Source: Cytospora piceicola
Lineage: Eukaryota > Ascomycota > Sordariomycetes > Diaporthales > Cytosporaceae
Reading direction: 5' to 3'
DNA length: 64,000 nt
NCBI GenBank assembly: GCA_023375675.1
Contig: JALQBC010000005.1
Coordinates: 806,001-870,000, forward strand
The position numbers were made by a program, and so were the translations under genes. This document shows, piece by piece, positions 32,573-44,604 of this stretch. Below the pieces are notes generated by a model. It was not told where the DNA came from, made no database searches, and was given only the letters and a program-made list of their open reading frames with translations. Each line of letters starts with the position of its first letter. The stretch's first letter is position 1.

Positions 32573-35278
32573 GAGCTCGCCTTGAAGACCAGAGTTGTAC
32601 GTTTGGAACTCATTTTTCGTGAGAGCGCTCTTGGCGTGAGAACTCGAACCCGACGCAGAATTTCCTAGTCGGTATTTCCAACTGGTGTTTCATTGGTTAG
32701 TCGTGAAGGACTGGGGATCAGGGTACGTCTAGCTATTCTTACCTTTCCTTTCCAGAGACTCTCTCTAGTCACTAACACGTCCTACTTGATAGAGTTAAGC
32801 AAACACCACACACATCGCCTACACTCCATTGTTTCCTTTGTCCGAATTCCTCAGCACGTTACTGAGGGGCTGTTGGGGCCACCACTACCCAAGTTTTTGC
32901 TTTGTCCTTTTCTTGACGATACCCCTGTTGCACACCACCAGTTCGATTTCTCGTTTCCCTCATCCCAACGTTGGATTTTTACTCGAAGCGAGGTTGGACT
33001 ACGCAAGCTTTGTTTGCCCATATTGGTCGGGCGGTAGGCCCGTGGCTTTTGAGACAAACACACAGATTGCAAAATGATAAAGTTTGCTTGAATGATTTGG
33101 CTTTTGATCGGTTTCTGTGCCCTTGGCTGAATGTCAAAAGGTGACTCGTCTAACTCTGAACTATCATCTGACACTGGTATTGCCCAGAGTGGATAGTCTT
33201 GTATCAGAGTTAGGGTTTATGGGGGCGACTTCTATCGAGGGTCCACGGGAGATCATGATTGCTAGTTTGTTAAGGCGAGGGGGCTGAGAAAGGCGACAAC
33301 TCGATCCTGGATCTTCCACTTTAGAGCAGAGCAATCATGATGATATCTATATGTAGAGTAACTACATACATGTATTGTGATTTCTTACACATTGAACGGC
33401 AAGTGGTCAAGAGTTTATCATGATGATACTTCTTCATTAGACACAACTCATCTTGTTGCTGTCTCCTCATGCACATGCAGGCTAGTGAAGGTATTTACAT
33501 CTTCTCAGAGGACATCGCCAGGGCACATGCAACTTTTACCAGTCGTCGAATGAGCCTCACAGAAGCTACCTACAACCCAACCCGCAGGTGGGAAATAAAA
33601 GTTTCTCGTACTCCCTAAACTGAATCGACACTAGAAATCAAGGCGTACTGAACATGACTCCATTGCCAGTGATACTGGACCGCGAGCCTTGTCGGAGTGT
33701 TCAGTCTCACACACGCCCTGGCGGGATGAGTGCTCCACCTGGGTAGGGCTGAAGTGATGAAGGCTGGGGAATACACATGTAACACTGACAGAAACAGCAA
33801 GACCCGCAAGTCTCGAGTAGATTGAAGTAGTTCTATAGGAATATACCGTATAACCCACCAACGTGGTTCTGACCGCGAAATGTGTAATGTCAACCCGGCA
33901 GGTAGTACAACACAACGTATTACAGGGTACAGCTACTAGGTTCCTGCCATTACCTTAACATACCGGCGGGTCCTTTGGCATATTGTACAGCAGTCTCGAA
34001 ACCTTGCATACAGGGCTATACCACGCAGTTGAGAACTTGTTGGCCCCTATATGAGAGCACGCGCAGACACAGCCACCTCCAATGGCACCTAAGTAGACAG
34101 TAACGTCATAGTAGTGATAGAAGAGGTATAAAAGCGAACCACGATTGGGAGCCTTACAGGACTTACGGTGGTTCTGCGTAAGAAGGTGAACTAAGTTCTG
34201 ACAGCCTCGGTAAGCCGTGACCATCCATCGAGGGTAGTACAAAGAGACGCGTCGACTTGCCCTGGAGGACAAAACAGGCATCTTCATCCTCGTATCTTGG
34301 GCTCAAATCCGTGAGCCATATACATTCGTTGATGTTCCCGTCCTTTTGCGGCCGCTTTTTCCGGCCTAGGGATGACGAGGCCTGGAGGCAATCTCGGGAT
34401 GTACAGACTTATTAGCCCCCATATTCGTTCTCACGCAGACTTAAACAGCCCAGACTGCCGCGGCAATACATCCTCACACCAGGCCGGTTACGACTCTGCA
34501 GGATCGATGGTGCGCGGACCGTACTCCTCCTGAATACGTGTGCATGGCCAGGACACCAGTGCCACCACACTGCTGTGCCGCTTGACCCGGCGTGCGAAGA
34601 AATACAGTCTTTCACACACCGCAAGATTTGGTTTTGGGTTGCGGTGTGTTGATATGCTGACCATTTGCCGATCCAGACCGTCCACCGCGGTTGAATCGAC
34701 CTTGATGACACCCACGCTGCCTTGCGCGAACTGCATGCAGGCTGGCCAACCCTCCATCTTCAAGACGCGGCCGTTGCACATCAGCCGAGGACAGGAAGTC
34801 CTTGCATTTGCGCGGCCGCCCGTAGATGCTCATGCGATGCAATGCACCGGATCGGGCCCATCAGCACCTTGGCTGTCGAAAGGCAGCCGGCAGCCGGCAG
34901 CCCCCGTCGTCCAATCCGGAGGGGACTTTGTCTGGTGGTGTGCAGAGGAGCGGGCCAGGGAAGTTCAAACCATTGGGGCGGGTGCTTGTTTTTGACCAAT
35001 CCGGGTTTCGACCATACCAGTCGGGTTCGGTACTGACCGTTGCTTTTGGGGTTGTATGGGATATCATTTCATGTGGTGTGAGGTAAAGTTGTAAGAGATG
35101 TTTCGCTGAGATCCCCTCGTCAGGGTCTAACCCTCAATGTCCCAGGACTTCCGGTACTTCAGTACCTGGGTACCTAGGTACTGAAATAGGCAAGTACTTA
35201 GGTACTTACTGCCACATCACATCAACACACTTACTTAAGTAAGTATGCAGGATTATTGCGGCCCGTAAGTCCTGAACC
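32573..35278. other. Gene-poor stretch, 2.7 kb
   Basis: No supported gene. Minus-strand frames at about 34.4-34.8 kb look slightly protein-like but shift frame and match nothing I know. A 28-bp palindrome is at 35158-35185. Confidence 0.45.
35158..35185. repeat. Perfect inverted repeat, 10-bp arms, 8-nt loop
   Basis: Arms TTCAGTACCT and AGGTACTGAA are exact reverse complements around GGGTACCT. It contains the TACCTAGGTA motif and is followed by further TACTTAGGTAC copies to 35212. It sits just upstream of the pseudogene. Confidence 0.85.
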
Positions 35279-36640
35279 ATGGCAAAAACCTTACACAACG
35301 GTATCTGCGGATCGTCGCGGTCTCTCCGCAGTTTCTCGCCTGCCAATTCAGCTGCGCCTGCGCCCCTGGTAACACTTCTCGGAGCTCGACAGCGGTACAC
35401 CCGGCCGCGTCTTCCCCGTCAAATGTGTTCTCCAGAGAGGACATGCCATAAATTTATCCAGCCAACAGAAAAACCCAAGCACCATACTGTCCTTGGGTAG
35501 GACTGCCTTGGCAGTCAAGGGCGAGGCCCGGGGCGAAGCCTTGAATGTGCTCCCCGATGCCTTTAGCGTCAACAATGGATCCAGCCTTGTTCGTTCCACC
35601 GGCAAACACGACTTCGTTTTGCTAGATGGGACTTTCAACACGCTATAGATGCGAGGCAGCTGGCATTGCCATATTGATGGCTTCTTGGACCAGATTGTGA
35701 ACCTCGCTTTGGGCACCGATTACATGACCTTCCGTCTCATGTACTTCGGCCGAAGCACCAACGAGATAGTCCACACTACTTGGTTTCTCCTGCTGTTCCT
35801 GGTCCCGTTCAGGCGGCTAGAGACCCTTTACTACTACTGGGACGATCAGCGAGAGGATAACCACCTGGAGGAGTGGCGTGCCTCAGGTCTGGTACACCGC
35901 TATCACTTCCTGCCTGATCGAGACTCGGCATCCGGGAACGAACTTGGGCAAACCATGTGCTGTTTCTTTGCACTATCTCCCAGGATCCTACTTACTGGAG
36001 AATCAGCTGTTCACCGATGAGCCGGGACCTCGGCCGGCTGAAGGTTGGATCTTATGGTTGAGTTGTTGTCAGAACCATCAGGCTGACTAGTGACGCAGGA
36101 TCATTGAGCCTCTCAGTGAGAATCTACATGCGGAAAGATGTTCGTTTTTTATTCTGCGGAGGCACTTCGTCGATTGTATGACTTGGAGCCGGAATCCGAA
36201 ACACTGACCTAGACTCGGCCAGGAGTTTTATAATCAGTCGGGGTTCATATGATATTGGCGAACCCCGTCAATCAAAGATGAAAGGCGCACTGGTATCGGC
36301 CCACAGACTTCGAGGTGACAATGAGAGAGATATCCACCCCTTCTTGGAAAGCGTGCCTCCTCGATCATAGTTACACTGGAACCGGCAGATGCTGGAAAGT
36401 TCTTCAAATACCTGGAGCACTGCCCCGCCATCTCTCAGACGCACTTCTAAGAGTCTTGCAGATAAGTGACGTCCTTGTACAGTGGCATTGGATGCAATCA
36501 GGACGTGCCTGGACGAAGGAACGGGTCAGAAGGGCATTACTGGGGTTTGTTCCCGAAGGCCCACTTGCCGAAGAAAGTGCACATGCTAAGTATACATGCG
36601 GTGTGTATACTTGGGCAGTGCACGGGACTCAATTCATTTT
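35279..36640 (+). pseudogene. Decayed multi-exon gene of unknown family
   Basis: A long protein-like track on the plus strand is broken repeatedly. Readable blocks include LNVLPDAFSVNNGSSLV, HDFVLLDGTFNTL, LALGTDYMTFRLMYFGRS, ETLYYYWDDQREDNHLEEW and GNELGQTMCCFFALSP. After a one-base frame break in a CCC run near 35979 come GSYLLENQLFTDEPGP, then SLSLSVRIYMRKDVRFLFCG, ITLEP-like VTLEPADAGKFFKYLEHCP and VTSLYSGIGCNQDVPGRRN. Two degenerate but recognisable introns (about 36046-36097 with CTGAC and CAG; 36176-36222 with GTATGA, CTGAC and CCAG) reconcile the frames. Remaining in-frame stops are at 35370, 35646, 36250, 36316, 36322, 36448 and 36463. The exact 5' and 3' ends are unclear. Aromatic-rich, HTTWF- and YYYWDDQ-type blocks suggest a conserved fungal protein, which I cannot name. 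Confidence 0.7.
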
Positions 36641-38569
36641 TACACTTCGTTCCTCTTTACATACTTCAGCCCTGCAGACCCTGTCGGGCCCGGTTGCTGG
36701 GTGGCTGCTGGCCTGATATACTGTTTTCTGTCATTCAGCAGGCATGTCGCTCGTTTGGTTTCGTTTGGTTTCGTTCCGTTTCTCGTCACTTCTTTCTGTC
36801 TCGAACCTCGGCCAGGCAGCCCGACCCAACTTTGTACGACCATAAAGATAAGCAAGAGAATGTCGAGTACCGTGACATAGCATGGCATGGCATGGCATGG
36901 CATGATGCTTCTGTCTGAGACATGCATCATCAAGATGCTCGGGATGCACAGGCGATCGTGACTCACCTTTTTCAATTACTCGAGGACTTGCGATGGGATC
37001 GTCTCGTCCATCCCGTGCAATTCATCGACACGGAGCAGCACGCCAATGAGGCCAAGCAGGCTGGCAGGCTGCAGACGCAAAGCATTCCCGGCAACCAGCG
37101 AATTGTGTCGGCTTTGGAGATCGGAGCCCCATTGTTATAGGCTGCATCTGGGGGGTAAAATGACGGTGCAGTTTTAACCCACCTGCTCATGCAGAGCATC
37201 TCGAGTGACCCATTCGGGCCAACCGTTTGGGGGCCGAAATAACGTTTGTCGCTTCTTTCGCGGAGCTGAGGCCAAACAAAGCAGGGAGCGTACCTCTGCA
37301 GGAACAACCACAATTCACCTTAAGCATGATACAAGGCCAGGGAATGTGCCATCGAATCTGCGACCTCTTGTTGCTTCCTATGGATGACAGCACTGCCACC
37401 GATCAAAAACGATGGGCAACGGGTGAGTTATTGCAGGAGGGTATGTCCTGTCAACGCCATCATTGTACCCCATTTTCTAGAAGGTCACTCCCGTTGTCTC
37501 GTCTCACGGGGGAGTCGATACCCGCAGCACACATACCTGTTACCTCTCAACTTTCATGCTAATAGTTGTCTGCCGAGAGTGATACTGCTCGCGTTCAGAT
37601 AAAGGTTTGAGCTCAGAGTGGCCCGGATTGGCTGGGGCATCTGCAGTGTGAGCTGCACCGCCTGGCCTGCCTGGGGTTATCGGTACATCCCTATGTACGG
37701 CTATGACTCTTCTGTCCCCCTGTTACCCAGGCTGAAGTGCGGGAGAAAGATTTGGCATCCTTCAAAGTTGCTTAAGTGCCAAGCAGGGGGAAGAGGAGGG
37801 GACGCAACCACACCCTCCCTCCATCCAGGATCGCGGTAGCGGTACCACCACCCCTTCCTCATTTGTGTTTCTGCCTCGCTGGCGCAGCAACAAGGCAGCT
37901 TTCAGTCACTCCATTGATTTTACGTTCCTGGAATCCCTGCCTCAGAGTTGCCGTAAATGCTAGTCGCATTCCAGTCCATTTCAAGCCCCGGGGGATGGAG
38001 CCACCAGGCAGTCATGGTTGGCTGTCTCTTGTCTCTTTCTCTGCTAGGTAAATAAATACACTTCTTGTCCATCGTTAAGACATTCTGCTTCGGGTCTCCT
38101 ACTTCTCCATCTCTTCCATCTGCTCCACCCTGTTCCAGGCTGTCTTGATAAAAACCCGGTATCCCTTTTCCGAGAAGGGAGACTCAGTTTCAGTGCTCTT
38201 TATAAATACCCATCCATCCCTTTCAACCCTACATCTTTGGTTGGGCTCCGATTACCCCTGGATATTACCACCTTCCTTGCAGCCTAATAACCTGCTAAGA
38301 CATATTCCTGCCCACAGCCTCGCCTGCCCAGAATCCTGCCACTGCCCAATTCGCCCGATTTAAATACCCACCCCTCTTGCCCCAGGGTTCCTGTCTTCCT
38401 CCTGGATTGGGCACTCTTGCATCTACCCTCTATCCACGTCGTCAAATCAGCATAGAACACACATTTGAGATCTGTGTTCCTGCATTTCCATCGCGCGGGT
38501 CTGCAGCCCTAAGCAAGCGGCCAACCAATCCGACCCTCAAACCACTTCAAGACCAAAACCTCGGGAATA
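36641..38569. other. Downstream of the pseudogene and 5' region of the second coiled-coil gene
   Basis: 1.9 kb without a supported gene. A GGCAT repeat is at 36881-36904. From about 38.0 kb on the plus strand is C/T-rich, consistent with a promoter and long leader for the gene at 38570. Confidence 0.5.
36881..36904. repeat. (CATGG)n repeat
   Basis: Four to five CATGG units followed by CATGATG. Confidence 0.9.
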
Positions 38570-39523
38570 ATGCCGGCCGACGTGAGAAGCGACGTGAGAA
38601 GGGTCGCCTTCCGGGAAGACAAATCGAGGAGCGGGTCCTCGAGGTCCTCAATCCTCAAGAGCGACTCGGGAGCTGGTTCATCAAGCACGGGCTCCAGCTA
38701 TTCAGGGGCTCACCAATCTGACCGTTATGATGCAGCAGATGCTCTGTACGAGGTCCACGCTCTCAAGGACGCGCTGGCAGAATCCGTGAAGCAAGCCGAC
38801 TCGTGGAAGGCCAAAGCTCACGAGATTGATCGAGAGTTGCGCAAGGAATTGGGGGAAGCCAAGAGCCGCGTGAAGGCTCTCGAAGCCCACTGCGCTACAG
38901 TCGATGATGACAACAAGCAACTGCAGCGAGAGGCGACGAAACTCAGAGATGAGGTTAAATCATTGAAGGCACAGAATGCCTCGCTCCAGGATGATAATGA
39001 CAGGCTCAAGAAGAAGGCCGAGAAGCAGCCAGCAACGGCATCATCGCCGGAAGCTGGCAAGCTCCACCGAAGCGAGAGCAGGAGATCCAAGGAGTCCGAT
39101 TCCGACAAGGAGAAATCCCGACTCAAGGAGCGCTTTGTGCCCCGTACTGAGAACTCAAGCGAGAGCAGCTCATCCAAGCGATCGAGCTCAAGAGCTCCTC
39201 GTGGCAGCCGCCGCTTGAGCACAGCTTCCTACGCAGACAGGCCAGTATACGTTGAGCCGTTCGGACCTGGCGCAGCCCGTCCTTCAAACACAAGCCCGAC
39301 AACCCCGATAGCGACTGGAGGGAGGCGGTATGATGGCTACGTTGCAACGTCCAAGACGGGATATCCTGCCATCTCGACGCTTCAGGACCCGGCCTACTCT
39401 TCCACTCCCCGCAGCATCGATCGTCCTTCTGTCCTCTACTCTTACACCGACGCATCAATGCAGCCCAATATGAACTACGAGGATGGTAATTACCACGCCC
39501 ACCCGCTGCCCCCGCGAAGGTAG
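38570..39523 (+). CDS. Coiled-coil, Ser-rich protein of unknown function (317 aa)
   Basis: Single exon, ATG at 38570, TAG at 39521. The head (MPADVRSDVRRVAFREDKS) is followed by a Ser/Gly-rich stretch. Residues ~60-152 are a heptad-like coiled coil (YEVHALKDALAESVKQADSW, LEAHCATVDDDNKQLQREAT, LKAQNASLQDDNDRLKKKAE). The C-terminal half is disordered and rich in Ser, Arg and Lys (SESRRSKESDSDKEKSR, SSESSSSKRSSSRAPRGSRR), then Pro/Tyr/Thr-rich, ending HPLPPRR. Many SP/TP and RxxS sites suggest phosphorylation. No catalytic motif. It could be a cytoskeletal, septal or signalling scaffold; this is inference. The long pyrimidine-rich region upstream suggests a long leader. Confidence 0.78.
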   Translation: MPADVRSDVRRVAFREDKSRSGSSRSSILKSDSGAGSSSTGSSYSGAHQSDRYDAADALYEVHALKDALAESVKQADSWKAKAHEIDRELRKELGEAKSRVKALEAHCATVDDDNKQLQREATKLRDEVKSLKAQNASLQDDNDRLKKKAEKQPATASSPEAGKLHRSESRRSKESDSDKEKSRLKERFVPRTENSSESSSSKRSSSRAPRGSRRLSTASYADRPVYVEPFGPGAARPSNTSPTTPIATGGRRYDGYVATSKTGYPAISTLQDPAYSSTPRSIDRPSVLYSYTDASMQPNMNYEDGNYHAHPLPPRR

Positions 39524-41743
39524 ACATTTTAATGGGGACTGTGGCCTCACCTCCAACTACAACAATATAAAGAAAAAGAGAAAGAAAAAAGACTCGAACC
39601 TTCGTGATCCTTCACCTAAAGGACACCAAGATTCTCATACCCCTTCTCCATGGAAGAGCTGAAATCGAACCCGGCAAGGGTGACACCACAAGAGTACCAC
39701 CCGCTTGGGTCGCATTCCCGATCTGGAACCTGGCGTCCCAACAGCGTTGCATGCGGCAACGGGGAACAAAAGAAGAAATGGAGAATCTTCCATCACCTTT
39801 ATTCCCCGACTGCCATCACCATATACCTTGGTTCCCACCCACACGCAACTGCCCGTTGCCAGGAAGCCACACGCACCCACACACCTGAGACCCGAGATCA
39901 TCAAACCCGGCTTACATGAATAAAACATAAAATAAAATCAACATACGTTCCTGGGAGATGCGTTGGCTTTTGGCCCAGGGCTTTGGGTTTTCCGCCCTTG
40001 CTGACGCACCTGTTACACGATTGTGTAACTTGTCTGCAGCTACGTGCTGTGCATTTGGTGGGACAAAACCCAGTGGCAGCCTGATGGTCCTTGCGAGGCA
40101 GACAGGGCAGACTCGTCCTCAACGGTTTCGACTGTCCGGGCTATACCATACCAGCCCTTCGTATTACGCTGCTGACCACCACTTCACCACAAGTCGACCC
40201 TGGCAAGCTGGCAATCGAGCCAGTCCTGCCAACACCCTAACACATGAAACACGTCTTCTTTCCTGGCTCGTTCGCCTGGGTCTTTTTCTTGTTTCTGCAC
40301 GATTCGGGTCACTTTCCCCCCCTGCTGGGCCCTTAGTCTACATACGGCGTTCTGCTTTGGGTGTACATACAATGAAGCCTTTGGGGGCATGAGGGGAGGG
40401 ATGTCACATCGACATTTTCGGATAGTTAGCAATTTAGATACACATAGACCTCTCTCGGAACCGGATTGGAAAAGGCTCACTGCCCCAAGTATATACCCTG
40501 GACGAACAGAGTGGACGGCATTCTGTTCTGATGTTTGTGGAGGCATGGTCGGAACGGATGAACTGGAAAGGAATTTGAAATTTGGATTAGCAGGACAAAA
40601 TAATACAACAAAAAATATTGCTTCTGATTATGATCTCAAAGGTGCAGTGTGCTAGTTTGTGAATGAATCCAAGCCGTAGTAGTCTCGATCCTCTCCCATG
40701 TACCATTTCCGCTCCGACCTGGACCTCTGCTTTCGGCATGCTGGGTTCCTTGATTTTGCCTTCTGTTTCTCGACACCTTGGATTGAGCTCTCGGTATCCG
40801 TCCCTCAAGGTGCCCGTGGACCGACCGCAGCCTTGCGTGGTAATCACTCAAGCAAGCCCGACAGAGCGGTGAAGATCCAGGGGCTCAGCCTGCCTGTCTA
40901 GCCTGCATAGAGAAGACGCCGAGTAACCCCAGCAGATGCAGATATGTAAACCGCTTGCAGCCGGTAAAAAGCAAAGCGATCCGCCAGCCTTTCTGCCCTC
41001 CGGGGAGCCATCCCCCCCTCATCGCTCAGCCTCACTGCGAGTAGATTACCAAGCAGGCCAGGCAAGCAGGTGAGGTGACGTCAACCTACTCGACCACACA
41101 AGGACGTCGATCGTGACAAGTTCCTTGTGTGTACGGATTCGCAGCTGCGACGGGTGAAACAGAGACACAGACAGAGGTGTTTTCGCACGCGATGGGGCGA
41201 CGTTCATGCCCCCCGACAAGTTGTTCGGGATCATCAATTTGACGGACGGCGGAAGACGGAAGTAGTGTACATGACGTATCGGGACCATCCTTTCGTTTCA
41301 CATGCGGACATGCTATCTGCCTTCCTGTCTGTCTATGCTGTGTAATAGCCACTTCAGGCTAAACTCATTGGGGCCAGTGTTTGCCAAGTCTCGTCCTCCA
41401 CCAGCATCGGACCACTGTGTGGTGACGAGACCATGCTGCAACTTCAACGCCGGCCCTTTCGCCCTGATGTCCCCTATACACAATAACTTGATAGTCCTTA
41501 GGCCATCTCTGTGGTCGAGTCAAAAAAGTCAATGTCTCCAGACCATCCGTCGCTCGTCAAAAGGGCAGCAGACCTGTTGCGTGTCTCCCACGCATTTCCC
41601 ATGCTTGGCGACTGGCATAATCGAGGCTAGCCGGACTAAGTGATGATGGCTACAGGTCTCCGCTACCGGGGTTTCCAGGCATCTCGCTGACCCATACAAG
41701 CCGATATCAATCGCTGTATTGAACGTAAGATTGGAGCGACCAA
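39524..41743. other. Intergenic space between converging coiled-coil gene and UPF3
   Basis: 2.2 kb; 3' ends of both neighbours. No gene, RNA or notable repeat recognised. Confidence 0.5.
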
Positions 41744-43800
41744 TCAACCGTTACTGGTCGATGCGCCGGCGGCCCCCGAAGGGCCCTGGTCAGCCGACTT
41801 GCCATCCGCGGTTCCAGCACCGCCCCCGTTTCCTCCCCTGCCCCGACCGCGTCTTCGACTGCGCTTAGGTTGCTGTTGCTCGCCAGTCGCAGCATTGCCG
41901 CTCTTATCTGCATTGGAAGAAGGAGCTGTTGGTGGGTTGGAGGGGCCCGCGGCAGCACTGGTATTGCTCGCGTTCGAGTTCGCGTTCACGGTCGCGCTCG
42001 CGGTGGCCGGCGGGGCTGGGTTACTCGCCGTGGGAGCAGCAGTCTTCTTCGATTGCTCCTTACGCTCTAGAACCTGTACTGTCGCTTGAGCGACAGGCAC
42101 GGGACTGGCGGCCATCGCCTTCGCAAGCCCCTCGTGATCGGCGAAATCCACGTAGGCAAAGCCCTTGCGACGGTCAATCTCAACGAAAGTCACGCCTCCA
42201 AAGCCCTGCATGGAATCTTTGAGAAGTGCCTCTGTCACTCCCTGTGATGGATTGGCGTGCTTCAAGAAGGCACGTGTGGCTCCAGACGCCGGCACAGGGT
42301 TGTTGCTCTTCTTCTGGGCCTGGTTTCCCTTCGCTGTTGCGGCCCTGGGACCAGTAGGAGGTGTCGGGGCTGCTGAAGACGCAGCTGGCTTCGAGACCGA
42401 TTTTGGAGCAGGAGCAGGAGCCTGGTCTTTCGTCGAAGAGGATGCAGTGTTGTCTTCCTTCTTCTTCTGGAGGATGACAGGGGCCTTGGGTGCTGCAGCA
42501 GGGGCTTCTGAGTGCCCTCCGGCTTTGGTTTCAGCAGCTTTGGGTTCCTTACCTCTCCTGCTTCGTCCTGATCTCGAGGATTTTTCCGCCTGTGCTTTTG
42601 GTGCCGTCGGTGTCGCAGGCCGCTCTGGTGCTTGTGTGGTACTTGCTGCTGCAGACGAAGAGCCATTCTCCTTGCCTTTAGTGTCCTTACTCTTTGTGTC
42701 AGGTTCAGGCTTCTTAGAGCTCTCTTGCTTAGCCATTTCCTGTCGCGCCTTTCTAGCAGCCGATCCACTAGAAAGACCAAGATCGCGCTTCAAAATGTTG
42801 GCCACACCCTGGATACCAGCGCGCCGGCTGTTGGCCACATCAGAGGCAGAAGCCCCTGCTTTGATGTCCTTCGCAACGGCCTTGGCTGCCTCGGCTGCAG
42901 CCTCCGTAGCAGTCTGCTTCCTGAGGATCCTCACGGTCTCCTTAGGCCGTTCAGCTCCCTTCTCCTTGGACTTCTTTTTAGATTCTTCCGGTGAGGATGC
43001 CGACGTCTTGCCTTTGACCCCTTGAGATTCCTGCCTTGCATGCTTACTACTCTTAGAACTCGCAGCCTCCTTGGCCTTGTTCGCCCTCTTCTCGCGGTTA
43101 TCAAGAATGGCTTGGACCAGGGGGGTGGTGGTGGCCTTGGTATCCGATGCAGGCTCGGTCGCATCCTCGGCATTAAGTTCGTCCAAATTCTGCTTCATTG
43201 TCGGATCCTCGGCCAAGCTAGCGAGGAATGCCATGTAATCCTCGTCCTGATCAATCGTACCCTCCTTCGGGTCCTTCTTGGGTTTTCCAAGAGGGATCTT
43301 CTTGTATACGGAACGTTCCATGCAAGGAGGACCAACAAGAGAAGGACTGTTGAATGTAGCCTTAGCATCCTCCCATATGGCATTCTGGACGACCTGCGAA
43401 AGCTCGTCGATATCTTCCTCTCTGACTTGGAGCAGGGCAAAGGCTGGTGTGGGTTCCTTGGAGGCACTGCGACAAGATGAACTTGTTAGCGACTACGGTA
43501 CACCCCAAAAGAAATATCTGTGACCAACCTCTTCGGGATATGTCCAGCATGGAATTCAAACCAGCCAACTTTGCCCTTCCCCGCCTTCCAGGCATCGCCG
43601 AGGATAGCCACAAACTCTTGCTCGGTGATTCCGGGTGGAAGCCTTCGAATCTTGATCTTCACCCCGTCCTGAGCTGCAGTCTTTGCCTTGGTCGACTTGG
43701 ACGTATCGGCCGGGCTCGATGTATGGGGTTGACCTTGAGCGGGGCGAATGGGCAAAACACCCGCCTGCTTAGGCGCCGAGTTGCCCTGCGGTGCAGTCAT
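41744..43800 (-). CDS. UPF3: Upf3, nonsense-mediated mRNA decay factor
   Basis: Shuttling NMD factor that bridges Upf2 to the mRNP. Model: 43800-43529, intron 43528-43467 (62 nt, GTTGGT donor, GCAG acceptor), 43466-41744; 664 residues, in frame. The Smg4/Upf3 domain spans about residues 46-170: VKIKIRRLPPGITEQEF, the short GKVGWFEFHAGHIPK, and after splicing PSLVGPPCMERSVYKKIP. The middle (about 170-480) is low-complexity, rich in Lys, Ala, Ser, Pro and Glu. A second RRM-like fold lies at ~488-560 (TRAFLKHANPSQGVTEALL, GGVTFVEIDRRKGFAYVDFA). The tail is Ala/Ser/Asn-rich with an Arg/Gly patch RSRRRGRGRGG. Yeast Upf3 is 387 residues; longer forms with an extra RRM are my expectation for filamentous fungi. 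It is divergent from PPG1. Confidence 0.9.
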
Positions 43801-44604
43801 CGTGGGCTAGTTGTCGTGTAGTTCCGTGGTTTATCGCTATAGGTGCTGGTACTCCGTAGTCCTATCGTGACGGTACTGATTGGCTCAACAATGTGGGAGA
43901 TCCTCGCAATGCTGCAGGGGACTGCATCCCAAGTCCAAGCGACCACTTTAAAAGGCAATGCGAGATAATGAGAGCAGTATTGATAGAAAGAAGCAGGACG
44001 TGCACGCGTCACTGTTTGTGGAGTTGAACATGGGAAACTCGTGAACCTGGGCATGCTCTGTGGGGGGGTGACATCCCACTAAAGATCGGCAAGATCCACC
44101 TGGGCACTCAGTGCACCCAGTACCCGAGGCACCCTAGTCACCCCTGCTTGCCATGAGGCTCCAGAAGGCTCACGGACCACCAATGCACCCCGCAGTGGTT
44201 ATTGGTGCCCGGACCGGAGCTGGAAGAACCCCCAGCGCCGACATTGACGGACCTCGCCTGCCCAGACAGGACCCTTGTCGACCTGGACCTTAGCATCATG
44301 ATAGGCGGCTGGTCGTGATGCTGTCGAGTAACTGATCCCTCAGCATAATCATTCACAAGCACGTTTATTGCCCCTCACCTTTCACCGCAGGGAGGATTCC
44401 AATGTATGTCTCTACTGCAAGGAACCCTGACCCCATTACAGTATACTAACTGATTGGTTTCCAAGCAAGACCCTTCGAGCCTGTATAGTCCGACCTCGGT
44501 TCCTCGTCAACTCGATCCAGCCCACCCTAGACTGACTTCGGTTGGTTCCAGTCTGCTCCCAAACCCATCACCTGAAGGGACCCTACACATTACTTCGACA
44601 AACC
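43801..44604. promoter_or_regulatory. Divergent promoter region of UPF3 and PPG1
   Basis: 804 bp between outward start codons. No specific regulatory site assigned. Confidence 0.5.

Noticed and set aside
32610..32670. tRNA-like GGTTCGA-type box, minus strand
   Set aside because: The flanking bases do not pair into a T-arm, and no acceptor stem or D-arm is found.
35279..36640. Reading all seven pseudogene stops as proof of RIP
   Set aside because: TAA, TAG and TGA can each derive from CAA, CAG and CGA by C-to-T, so stops alone do not discriminate; dinucleotide indices are needed.
42165..43025. 286-codon plus-strand frame opposite UPF3
   Set aside because: Antisense shadow of the Ala/Lys/Ser-rich linker of UPF3.
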